Assembly: GCA_900073065.1 (NCBI GenBank)
Contig: FJOG01000010.1
Coordinates: 863,310-927,309, forward strand
Direction: 5' to 3'
Length of the DNA stretch: 64,000 bases
Source: Phialocephala subalpina
Taxonomy: Eukaryota > Ascomycota > Leotiomycetes > Helotiales > Mollisiaceae
In this document: positions 34,273-44,429 of the stretch, in pieces
Position numbering within the stretch: position 1 is the first letter of the stretch
Layout: every line of letters begins with the position of its first letter
Position numbers and translations under genes: made by a program
The notes under the pieces: generated by a model
Database searches by the model: none
What the model was told of the DNA's origin: nothing
What the model saw: the letters and a program-made list of their open reading frames with translations, nothing else

Positions 34273-35036
34273 CTACCATTGCGTGCTTCATGATTGTTGG
34301 AGGAACGTAAGTGTACCACCACCAGAATTCGTATGCTCTTCAATTGACATCTGATAGATATGGAACGATTGTTCAAATCAACGACTCTTACAAGGCTGGG
34401 CAACTTGGGTCTGTTTTCAGCTGCGCAGACAATTCGAACACTGTTGGAGTTGCCTAAGTGCACATTGATGTTATGGTTTCTAACATTGGGTGCCACGCAC
34501 ATTAGAATTTAAATTAAGCATTGAATCTTGAAGAATCTTTCGCCATGTCATATCCTCAAGCAACTTCTTCGCTACCATTCCTAGTCAAAAGCGCTCTTGA
34601 GCACTGTGTCCTTTCTCGCAACCCTCGCCCATTCCAAGGTCTTCACCCGGAACGCTTTCTGTTTAACCTCATCCCTAATTCGCCGCTGAGAAGACATCTG
34701 CGAGAACAACACAGATCGATTAGATAATTCTATAAATTGCATCCGAGACAGATTAGAGGTAAAGGTCGCGTGCTCGTAGGATCCCAGAAGGCACGTGGAG
34801 GGTTGTTGTATCTTATCGTGAGCGTGTTTTCGTCTTTGCGTGGTTTGCGGTACTGACAACGTTGATGGGAGGAGCGTTTCCCAGTCTTGTTGCGGGATTG
34901 TATGATAAAATTCAAAAGTTGGGTCTTGCGTAGGATTTGGCTATGTGAGTTCGCTCCTCAAACCTTTTCGATCATGCAACTTGACAATTGTCAGAACTCT
35001 GTCAGAGAAAGAGACGTGTAGATTAACTTTGATTCC

Positions 35037-35108
35037 GGTTACAGACACAGGTGCTCGGCTACAGCCACAGGCTTGTGGTTGTAGCCAGAACCACCTGTGG
35101 TTGTAACC
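35037..35108. repeat. 72-bp nested inverted repeat (hairpin)
   Basis: Outer arms 35037-35053 (GGTTACAGACACAGGTG) and 35092-35108 (CACCTGTGGTTGTAACC) pair at 15 of 17 positions. Inner arms 35057-35069 (GGCTACAGCCACA) and 35074-35086 (TGTGGTTGTAGCC) pair at 12 of 13 with one G-T. Outer and inner arms are also related to each other as direct copies of a GGYTACA-n-CACAGG unit, so this looks like a twice-inverted small repeat. It could form a stable stem in RNA or single-stranded DNA. Confidence 0.85.
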
Positions 35109-36021
35109 AACGCCGTCGTGACACCCATGACGGGGGCATCGACCCTATGACGTAGCCTAGAAATGGTAACCCCACTTCCGAGAAATAGTTATATCCGATC
35201 GTTACTTGTTTTGGCACATGAGCACGATATTGGATCTAGCCTCATATGTGGGAAGCGCAGGCGCCATATTGCTCCGTCTTACGATGTTATTCTTGAGATA
35301 CATCGACAGAAAGCTGGATATGGGTTTCCTGAAATCGGCATGCATCCTTTCGGACCCTAAGCCTAATATAGACAGAATCTGTATAGAGTTCATATTGAAT
35401 GACAGGAGGCTGGGAGGTTGGGTGTCCCCAAGCCACAATGATAGTGACCTGGCACTCACTGGTTCGAGAGGGCTGAAGGATTCGATGTTCGGAGGTTAAT
35501 GCGATAACCTTAAAGCTCTGAAACCTACCCCGCATCCCCAGAAGACGAAAATAGCGTCATTTGGGGTTTTATCCACTGCGTAGCGGGATCAGGGGGGTAA
35601 TCGAACATCGTTCTGGTGAATCTTATAGGTGGGCCGAGACTCTGTCTGCATACCCGTACTGAAGATCCATTCGCAGAAGGATTCTACGAATCCGAGCTTT
35701 GTGCATGAAGCCCTTTCAGTATTGGAACATCAGATCCTTGTCAATCTCACTCGGCAATGCAAGACATATTTAAACTCAAATAGGATTCGTAGGTCGGCAT
35801 ATCCTGAAATCTCTTCTCACCTTCATCTTAAGCAGAGAACTGAATTGGGCTCTCAAACTATCAATTATAGAAGATTTCGAAGATATATAACCGTATCTGG
35901 GAGGCTTGTAATTTCCTAGGGAATATGACCTACTACACCATGAGACTCTTGCAAGCTCAGGGGTAGTTCAGCATGCAAGGAAAAGTAAAAAAAAATGAGA
36001 CGCAGGGGAATTTATAACGAG

Positions 36022-36100
36022 GGGGAACAATAAGGCCCGACATAACTGTAAGATTCGGGGAAACAATAAGGATCGACAAAATTGTAGGATTCGGGAAAAC
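36022..36100 (+). repeat. Diverged ~36-bp tandem repeat, just over 2 copies
   Basis: Units beginning GGGGAACAATAAGG at about 36022 and GGGGAAACAATAAGG at about 36057, each ending TGTARGATTCG, with a third partial start (GGGAAAACATCAAGG). Copies differ at several positions. Confidence 0.6.
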
Positions 36101-36354
36101 ATCAAGGGCGAGTCCTAACAGGGATTTCGAGAATGGAAGCTATGTTCCCCTCTCTGTACTACCCATAATGTCATGTCATCATGAACCAATTCTTGTGGTA
36201 GGTCGTATTGAGCACAGTGTTTCCCAATCAACCAGGTTCGGATTGACACAAGTGCGTCCTGGTAGGAGATTTTGGGCCTACACCGAGCTATTTCGGTACT
36301 TGACGTTGCGTGAAGCTCTGATGGGGAAGAGGTGAATGGAGTAGAAGATTTAAA

Positions 36355-36363
36355 TATATAAAA
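36355..36363 (+). promoter_or_regulatory. TATA-like box upstream of the secreted cysteine-rich protein
   Basis: TATATAAAA lies 204 bp before the start codon at 36567. If used, the 5' leader would be about 170 nt, which is reasonable for fungi. Confidence 0.4.
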
Positions 36364-36566
36364 CTGGGTTCCTCACGGTTATCAACGCCAATACTCCTAA
36401 ACGTTGACCAACTTGCACCCGGCTCAAATACAGAAACATATCTTCAAAGAAGTATGTCTTCGAATGCTCTTGAATAGAGGCATTTGGTGCTAATATTTCT
36501 CCCAGTCTCAGCTCTGAAGCTCCGAAGCCTTAAAAACTCACGTCTCTTTCTACTACCACTGTCGAT

Positions 36567-36815
36567 ATGAAGTTTACGCTTTTGGGCTTGCTTGTAGCAG
36601 GTCTCTACATCGCCACTGGGGCCGATGCCTGCGCTTGCGAGGTGGGCAGCGCACAAGGCCAGTACTGCGGCTACTGCGGCCAGGTCACCTCCTGTCTGAG
36701 CGGATCCTGCTTCACTGACGTCTTCGAATGCAATCCTGCGGGGGGATGCTATGACTATGGATACCGTACTAGCTGTGCTACTGATGAGTATGACCCTGCG
36801 CAGTGCCCAATCTAG
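36567..36815 (+). CDS. Small secreted cysteine-rich protein (effector-like), 82 aa
   Basis: Intronless frame from ATG 36567 to TAG 36813-36815. Residues 1-20 form a clear signal peptide (MKFTLLGLLVAGLYIATGAD, short basic start then hydrophobic core, cleavage likely near A-D-A). The mature chain is about 62 residues with 10 cysteines, enough for five disulfides, and is rich in Gly and Tyr (for example QYCGYCGQVTSC and GGCYDYGYRTSC). Size, signal peptide and cysteine density match candidate effectors or cell-surface proteins of plant-associated fungi. I recognise no named family. Secretion is well supported; any role in host interaction is inference. It stands alone, with a TATA-like box upstream. 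Confidence 0.75.
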   Translation: MKFTLLGLLVAGLYIATGADACACEVGSAQGQYCGYCGQVTSCLSGSCFTDVFECNPAGGCYDYGYRTSCATDEYDPAQCPI

Positions 36816-37643
36816 TTGCTGTGGAGGAAAGGGCTTTGCAGGTATGTTACCAGCTATTAGTTGAAACTGCCTAAACAATTCTAAATGTTGTGAGCTTAGC
36901 AGGGACGTGGCTGGGCGGGTGATTTGATCCAAATATACATTCGTTGAGCTTAATCTTGATTGTGAAGGCGGACCGGGGAATCTGTCACTCTTTTTGCACT
37001 GTTATTTTAGTGCTGCGCTTTACTGGGAAGCATTGGATTTTCTTCCTTGGGCTACTCTTGATTACAAACTCTGGACGTGGTTTTTCCTACGGGTTTCCCA
37101 CATCTGTAACGCAAATGCGAGAGTATTTTAAAACAGTTTCACCGAAAGATCTCGACTCTGAATAAGTGCTATTGTGGTGGGATTTCTTTGCAGATCAGAA
37201 GTAGTTATGTGCTTATTATGTGATTTGCTCCTTAGCCTTTCAGGCTACGTCCTGATGTAATTCTATAGGTCGACCCCTTTTCTTTGGCTTTTTGAATGCT
37301 CCTCCTTCAATCCTCTGAGACAAGGAAGTACCTGGGATAACGTCTTGTGAACCAACACGACTTGATTGACTGCCAGCTTCCTCCAAAGATGCGGCATCAT
37401 GACCTGATCGGTCAAAGACATAGTGGCTTTCTAACCCCTGCGAAAGTCCAGATTCTCCTGGCTCGGATTGCTAAAAGACTTCAGAATCCAAACCAAGCGG
37501 CAACTCATCGATAATTAAACAGGGCTGTAATAGTGCTCGCGAAGAAGTGGCAGAGAAAAGAGTGGATACGTAAGAACTCAGCTCAGGGCTTCCTCAGATG
37601 ATGCCGTGCACCAGGAAGTGTATAACAGTGGTGAAGAGGTGGC
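36816..37643. other. Intergenic region with weak coding traces
   Basis: About 800 bp with no supported gene. From about 37340 onward short stretches look coding-like (for example QILLARIAKRLQNPN at about 37450-37495) but are broken by stops; they may belong to the decayed gene that follows. Confidence 0.35.
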
Positions 37644-38257
37644 ATGGAATGGAGAGAGGTGTGTCGGTGCCTGTCACGAGTCACGACACTCTTAGCTTAT
37701 TTTGTGCCGCAAGAGTTTGCACGCATATTCCGGTGTTTCATGGCTTTGAGGACTTATTTCTCTACATGTAACCCTGAAAAGAAGGAGGCGATGAGAAAGA
37801 AGGAGGAACGCAAGAAGAACGAAGGTAAGGACGACGCCGACAAGGAGAAGAAAATTGTCACCGTGGCCCAAGTCAATCGAGAGGAGTGGCGCAAGGCCAT
37901 TGCCGACGCTAACGACAAAATTGATCATGTGAGGCAACAAGTAAACAACGCTGCCGGCCCTGCAGAAACATCGCAAGAGCCTCTTGTTCTGAGAGCACAT
38001 CAACTACACCTTCAGAAGGCACGAATGACAGAAATGGTAGACCTGTCACTATCCTCACCACTCTCCCGAACATAGATCAATGGGCCGTGTCCCCGGTCCA
38101 ATGCGTGAACACTGCTCAAGAATTCGCCAGAACAAAAGTCACCGAAGGAAGAATCACAATTAGCGTACGACGTGAGGATGGCCTAGTGATGGATGAAGTG
38201 AAGTATAAAGTGATGAGAAAAGGGATCGAGAGAGGTTGGATCTGGCTCACTGTTTGA
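37644..38257 (+). pseudogene. Frameshifted gene or remnant encoding a charged, coiled-coil-like protein
   Basis: A frame from ATG 37644 encodes a Lys/Glu-rich helical part (KKEAMRKKEERKKNEGKDD, then VNREEWRKAIADANDKIDHV). Around 37965-38025 coding character moves to another frame, which continues through RPVTILTTLPNIDQW and ITISVRREDGLVMDEVKYKV to a stop at 38255-38257. The shift equals loss of one base, and I found no intron that explains it. No family recognised. The upstream part before 37644 may also be lost exons. Confidence 0.4.
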
Positions 38258-39917
38258 TGGCGAAATTTTGAATACATGCTAGAATGAAATAGAACTTCCA
38301 GTATCTTATGCTGGAATAATAGTTTATCCCGGTCGGCGGTCGCTATATAGAGTATATCTTCAGAAGTATAAGTAATTTCGGTATCTCGATTCCGGGTGTA
38401 GCTCGCGATCGGTAAAAGCCGAGAGGGAAGCTCGGAATCCGGGAATAGCAATAAGAACGGCCACTCACGAATGGTAAGTTCCCAATCTTACCTGGACAAT
38501 TGAAAGGTCGCCCTGAGCTGAGAGGCTGAAACGAACTTAGCATCGCCATGCTGGACGAGGAATGCGGGCTCGGAATGTGCAAGCAGGGCTGGGAGATTTG
38601 AACGCTCGATTCTCCGTCGGCGTTCCGCCCCGCCCCGCTACAGAGAAGCTAGTCACATGCAGATATTCCTCCTCCCAAACGAAACGACATTTCGCCACTT
38701 AATCACGCAAAAAGTGTCCGTTGTCAGCATGCCCGAGAACCGCGAGGCTTTCAATTGACAACTAGCAGGTTCAATAGCCAGAGAAACAGAGCCGGCTCAT
38801 CGAGCTTCACTTCCGCCCTCGCCACTCGTTAAAAAAAAGGGGGCGTCAGCCTCGCCCATCTCACACGCCCCAAATCCCGTTTCACGCCCGCTGGAGAGTA
38901 GGCTGGGCACCTCGGCATGAACAATTGCCTAACACTGATGATAAGGGCGTTGGGATTCTCGAGGTGGACGCATGACAGATCGATTGAGGCATGACGATTG
39001 CTGCCTTCTGCCTGCTGCCTGCCTCGCGAGGCAGAATGCGAACCACCCAGGATCATAAGTCTGACTTACAAACGGCGACGAGGCGGACGGGCTCACACCG
39101 AGTATGGCTGAGGCTTGCAACTGGCTGCCTTGCATCCTCAGCTGAAAACGAAGCGCCATTACACGGATCTGAGCATTTAATTGGTAGTTCGAAGAAACCA
39201 CGAATGTACATAAAGGGACACCCACCCCCTTCTCGAGCATGTGCCGTTCCCTCAGGAGGAGTGCTGCTCCGCCGGAGAATTGCGGAATTGGCCAGACTGA
39301 TGTCGAATTTTCTTTTTCCGAGAGCAGGAACACAATCTGGAGAGCGTGTGTTGCTCCAGGCTTTCCCCGGAGTCGACCAGGAACCATTCTGGGGCGAGTC
39401 ACTCAAGTCCCCACACCACCTATTTCTTAACAAGACCGATGATGGCCTTGTTCCCGAAGAGCCTAATGAGCCTGAAGGTATTAGCAGCTGTTAATTGGAT
39501 CAAGATTGCGGCGTGACAGAGTCTCGATAGTAGTCGGGCCAATTCAAGTCTGCACTAACCAATCAAATGCGCCTCGCCGCTGCCTTGAGGAAAGAGGGCA
39601 TTCGTAGATATTAATTTGGATTGAGTATGAAACGAAACAACCCTGCAAATGGTGACACGTAGAGATCATCGCCCTTCTCAAAGCTTGAGGCGGATACCAG
39701 TCTCTGGATGAAGTGAGATAAATGGGAGATCATATAGTAGTAACGCCCACGCTCGTACGCTGGTATACAAAAGATCTCCGGAAATTTGCCGCTGTCATCC
39801 CACGTACGCCCAGACATCCCACGGCAAGCGGACTTGCAAGCAAATCGACTCTCAGAACGTGGTCGATCAGGCCCATGAGACATCCGATCATCCGCTAGAC
39901 CTTGAGACCCAACAGTC
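38258..39917. other. Intergenic, no supported gene
   Basis: About 1.66 kb. A 167-codon frame at 38991-39494 and overlapping antisense frames exist, but none shows splice structure, motifs or convincing composition. Confidence 0.35.
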
Positions 39918-40587
39918 ATGAGTGAAAGTAACACGAACAACAACCGTTGGGTGAATATGAATGAAATCACGTTGGATGGATGCGTGGATCCTAAGGCCGA
40001 CGTTCAGTCAACCTCGTCCGACAGCCTCGTCGACGAGGAAAGTAGCACGTCCGACGACCAAGCTTTGGATCGGGCGATTTCAGCAAAAAGCAATAAAATT
40101 TCGCCTCAGTCTGCTTCGTGAGCCTCCACTTGGATTGTGTCTGTCCTGTCTGCTTCTGACCTTCTCTAGGGAGGCGTCCATATCGCCACACGCTAGAACC
40201 GATCCGATCGTGTGTCATTGCAACTGCACTCGCATCCCAAAGTCAAGCCTCGCAGATGACAAGGATATCGTCAGACTGACATCCAGCAATTACTGTCTGG
40301 CGTCTTCGCCGGAATCCCAGGTGTTAGTTTCGGAGAACGGCCCTAGAAGCAACAACCTACGCGCTTTGAACGACCTTGAGCCATGGAGTGTACCAAGAAC
40401 GTTCGGATTCGAATCTCCGACTGATATCCAAAATTGGTTCCGGGAATATCAGAGTGATGAAGATACAGCGTCCGAAGAAGGCCACTTCGGGTATACGTTG
40501 ACGAACTCCGATACGGCTGGAACCAGAGACCGCCGTCCCAGCGAAGGTGAATCGTCCGATCAACAGGACTTGTCGGATACCGAATAG
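39918..40587 (+). CDS. Hypothetical acidic protein, 2 exons, 205 aa
   Basis: Exons 39918-40117 and 40170-40587 joined across a 52-bp intron (GTGAGC donor, CTGAC branch-like site, TCTAG acceptor); 206 codons with the stop, in phase. The N-terminal half is Ser/Asp-rich (DVQSTSSDSLVDEESSTSDD), the middle has a small Cys/His cluster (VCHCNCTRIP), and the C-terminal half contains a WFREYQSDEDTASEEGHFGY segment and another acidic Ser-rich tail. No family recognised. It looks largely disordered. The good splice fit and the change of composition at the intron support a real gene. Confidence 0.6.
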
Positions 40588-40720
40588 GGTGCCTAGGACA
40601 TGGAATATCGATAGAACGAATACGACCTCCACAGTGATGGGGACCTGTAAAATTTCTTCTACGTTTTCGTTTCTCTCCATTCTGCAATGCGTTAGGAATA
40701 CGAGGACCCTTTTCACTTTC

Positions 40721-41113
40721 TTACTCTGTACCATCACTCTTTTGCTTGGCATGCCATGTTCGAGGTCGTGTATAAGGATATGTGAAAGAGGCCGTTGATG
40801 ACGAGCGGCCTCTTTCAGCTTTCTTTCTTGAAATTTCCTTCTGCTTGTACACATTCGCTATGTTCGCAGTTCCTCGGCATGGTCGTCTACTATTTGATGT
40901 ATAGCAGATGTCGCTTGGTTCAGGAGATGTATTCTTAGGGCAGTCGAAAATCTTTGCAATGTACTCGAAGATCAAAGTTACGAGGGTGAAAGAGTTCGTA
41001 TTTCTGTTGGAGTTTGTGGCAGCGCTTGGCGGAATCTCTTGGTCATTCTCGTGACCGTTGTGATATGTAGGCGGCAGAGCCTTTGGGCGCTTCATCCAGC
41101 CAATGGTGGCCAT
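40721..41113 (-). CDS. Hypothetical protein, 130 aa, convergent with its neighbour
   Basis: Single-exon minus-strand frame from ATG 41113 (MATIGWMKRPKALPPTYHNG) to a stop at 40721. It includes a short aliphatic segment (FTLVTLIFEYIAKIFDC) and a basic Ser-rich C-terminus (KKAERGRSSSTASF). No motif or family is recognised and there is no intron to support it, so it may be a chance frame. Confidence 0.3.
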   Translation of the reverse strand: MATIGWMKRPKALPPTYHNGHENDQEIPPSAATNSNRNTNSFTLVTLIFEYIAKIFDCPKNTSPEPSDICYTSNSRRPCRGTANIANVYKQKEISRKKAERGRSSSTASFTYPYTRPRTWHAKQKSDGTE

Positions 41114-41191
41114 GGATCCTATACTATCCTAATTTGGCCATCAACTTGACCGCCAGAATTTGTCCCTGACTGATCGTGCCAGATTACCCTG

Positions 41192-42165
41192 TCAACGTAT
41201 CTGTGGTACCCAACGTCCAAATTCATTGTCGGAAGACTGCGAAATCTCTGTCAGGGACGCCTCGAAGTTCCTTGGCCATGATTGTCTCGATCTTGCGTAA
41301 GGCGAAGTCGCCATCCTCTCTGCATAGTACTGCAAGCTGGAAAACTCGTCGTGGGCGTGATAGAAATCCTCATTGATGTAAGTTGAATTGGTACGGGTTA
41401 TTCCTTCGATACTATAGCCGTCGATGAGGGCCATTGTATGTGACAAGGCGCTGTCCCTCTCCCCGGAGACTACAATCCATAGTCTTCGTTCCAGGATTTC
41501 TGTCAAGAAGTAGTATGCGGTGACACAGGGCCAAGAAATGATCGTGTACATGTGACCAACGCCGTACTTGCTCATGGGTCCAGAGAGGGTTCTTGTAATC
41601 CCTCAACAGATTTCTCATCTCACATGATGGCCATACATTCTGCTGCTGCGATGGCGTGATGAACATCAGAGTAACTATATGATCTTTAGAACGTCCGTCT
41701 TCTTGCAGAAGAAGAATAGCACGGATTGGGATTGGCGTCTGTACATATGCGTTCTAAATGTCATCGGCGGTTGAAATATTTCGCTGGCTGCGGGAGAGGT
41801 CTTTACACTAAGTCATGAGTCTGTTCTGGAAGAAGACCTGTCAGTTTGAATTCCATTCCAGATGCTGCAGAGATCCTGACCTGCATGGAAATGCTGATTT
41901 TCGTTGAACTCGTTACCATCACAACTAGTGACGCTCGGTGCCCTCCGTATAACTCTTCGGAAGCTCCAATGCCATCAAAGTTAGTGCTGTATAAGAGAGA
42001 TGTGCTCATGGTTCCTTTTCCTTCGAAGATCTGATGAGTCTTGATTAAATTGGAAATTGCCAGAAATTGTAAGTCCAGAACTTGGTCGTGCGACAGATAT
42101 TTTGTGCTGGCCCAGAGTATAGCTCGGTAGGCGCAAGAGAATAGATATTTCGAGTAGTATCAATG
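41192..42165 (-). pseudogene. Uncharacterised multi-exon gene or remnant, 5' end unresolved
   Basis: Minus-strand coding character is clear in three blocks. Block 1 (about 42165-41809) includes YRAILWASTKYLSHDQVLDL and FDGIGASEELYGGHRASLVV. A 55-bp intron (41808-41754, GTGTAA donor, TTTAG acceptor) leads in phase to block 2 with PIPIRAILLLQEDGRSKDHI and NLLRDYKNPLWTHEQVRR. Block 3, in another frame to a stop at 41192, includes ILERRLWIVVSGERDSALSH and EDFYHAHDEFSSLQYYAERM. Blocks 2 and 3 can be joined by a short intron with a GTTGGT donor and GACAG acceptor (about 41566-41508) or by a one-base frameshift. An in-frame TGA just upstream of block 1, with no acceptor after it, leaves the start unexplained. 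No family recognised. Confidence 0.4.
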
Positions 42166-44429
42166 TTAAAGCTGGCTCATATAGATGTACGGAGATGAAT
42201 AGGGATGTGGCCGGGTTTAGCAGAGATTCTCAATGCTCCTCATGTATTAGATGTCTGGAGCCAGATGATCGTTTCGGAACCGCGGAAAAGGATTCGGGCA
42301 TCGTGGAAGCCAGCAGTCGTTTTCTGGCAAGCAACAGTCAGTGTCAATCGTTCTGTTGGCAGACAGGTCACTCACAGGCTTGGTTTAGAACCAGATCCTT
42401 CACAGATGAGGACCTGCGTCCCTACTAGCTGGTCTAACACAGCTCGAGCAGCGGTCGAATACTCTGGACAGGCACGAATCGATTGTATATCGCATGGCAG
42501 CGGATCAAGTAGTCGAGACTGATAGCAGACAAAATTGTTTAAGAATAGGCATGGGGTGGCGTGTATGTCTGCTGCAGGTATGCATCGACACGGTATTTGT
42601 GTTGATGTAGATGCCGTCTCTCTAAGGAAGTTGCGATTGAATGTCCGAGCAAGATGCCCTCTGGCAGGTCCGGCTGCGGAAGTAGATGGGGGGAAGAAGC
42701 TATTGAAGGCTCGAGGAAAAGCGCGTCCTGAGAGATGGTAAAAGCAAGTAATGCAATGCTGTAGTCCTAGAATCCTCAATGGATGCCAAAAGATGCACAT
42801 CCGTTATTTTCGTTGGAGGACATCATGACACGTCAAGGCCAGCAGTAAAAGTGAAGTCGCGTGGGATGTGAATTGATGAAGGAAATTGCTGGAGACACGT
42901 CGACGCGCGATGTTGCCATGCCCCTCACACGTGATGCATACCATCTTGGCAGCAGATGTAAGAAAGGCATTCATTTCTATCTGATCATACCCAATGCTAC
43001 TCTATGCTCAATTGTGTCTACCAGGTTCGATAGAGAGATAGGTGGAATCTCAAGTGTTGGGGAAAATGTGCTTATAGGCACGTGCATTAACACTGCCCGC
43101 TCGAAGTCCTTCAAAATCAGAGCAAAGCTTCTTATATTCGGTTAGAACACCATGCATGATGAGCGATTGCATCTATACGTGCAGCCGAAAGCTCTCATGA
43201 AAGACCCAGAATTAAACCATGATAACTTTGCCCTCCAGCAGCAAAAGAAAGAAGCGGAGAGAGCCCAGAACTAGGATGCCCATGGCCGAATTCAGCACAT
43301 TCACATTTTCTTTTTCGTATGGCATGGATTTAAATAGGGATATGTTGTCCGCTCAGAGAACGACCTCTGCAGCACCAACCGGGCTCATAAAGATGTGGGG
43401 TGTACGATTTAGTTCCAAACAGACAGGAATACAATCAACCTCAAGTACAAACAGCACTGCATGCCAGACAGCATTGCTACCAACCAAACGAACACAGGAC
43501 GTAGATGAAACTTCTGTGCCTCCATCAAACCTTTTGCTTCATTATACATTTTTGGAATTCTTTTTGTTGTCCGGAGGGGCAGGATGGAAAGGAAGCAAGG
43601 GGTTGAAGCGAGCACGTATAGAAGTCTTTCCAAAAGTCTGACGTTTTACAAAGTAATCTTACATGAATTGAAATAGATTGATATTGATCATCTAACCCTT
43701 TTTCGGCCTATATAAGAGTAATTTTGAACACATATCTTTCTACTAGGCATTGACTATCTGCGGCAAGCTTTCTCCTCATAAATTAGGATGATCTCACTCA
43801 CCCCGCTCGCTAACATTCACTGGAAGCACACAAGAACTTCAACCCCCCACCCAAAAGATGAAATGTTTTGAGAAATAAAGTGGCAAAAAGTTCGACACGA
43901 GGCTTTAGCTGTTAGTCTATATCCTTGAAATGGGGTAATGCGAGGCTCTGTTGCCCATATTCCCTCCCTAGAGAACTTCTCGCACGCTTGTATGTGCAAT
44001 GTCGATTACTTTTTTAATGAGCTCATATACAGAGGTACGGGATCGCCGCTTGCTCCGGGCTCAGTGCTGATGGAATTTTGCTTAATTAAATTTATATACC
44101 ATTGCTGAAGTGCAGACACGTTAGAACGGGATGAAGCTATTGATTGAGAAGTTTAGACCCCGCATCAAGTGTCTCAGGTTGTCATCATTTTAGCAGGACT
44201 TCAACTCAAATTCTTCTTATTTTCGATCAAATTCAACTTCCATCCGAGAGCTCTCGACCCCTTTGAAGTAAGATGTTGAATTGCCCCTGAGCTGCTGCCT
44301 GCATAAGCGAGACCTAAAAAACCGGGGTGCATTAGCGAGCATCCTTCGCCTGCACACCAAGACTACAAGCCTCATGTCAACCTTCAAACATCTCTGAATC
44401 TCCTTTTCATCAGTATCAAGGGCTCTCTG
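42166..44429. other. Intergenic, no supported gene
   Basis: About 2.26 kb. Frames of 105-142 codons occur on both strands (for example 42372-42800 minus and 43219-43641 plus) without motifs, introns or coding-like composition. The last few hundred bases would hold the promoter of the HET pseudogene. Confidence 0.35.

Larger units (their letters stand above)
34273..36566. other. Intergenic region with a long hairpin and a small tandem repeat
   Basis: About 2.3 kb without a supported gene. It contains the nested inverted repeat at 35037-35108, the ~36-bp tandem repeat at 36022-36100 and the promoter of the secreted cysteine-rich protein. Confidence 0.4.

Noticed and set aside
42372..42800. 142-codon minus-strand frame with several Cys
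   Set aside because: No signal peptide of good shape, no intron, and no recognisable family; likely chance.
43219..43641. 140-codon plus-strand frame
   Set aside because: Starts at an ATG but has low-complexity, non-coding-like composition and no supporting feature.
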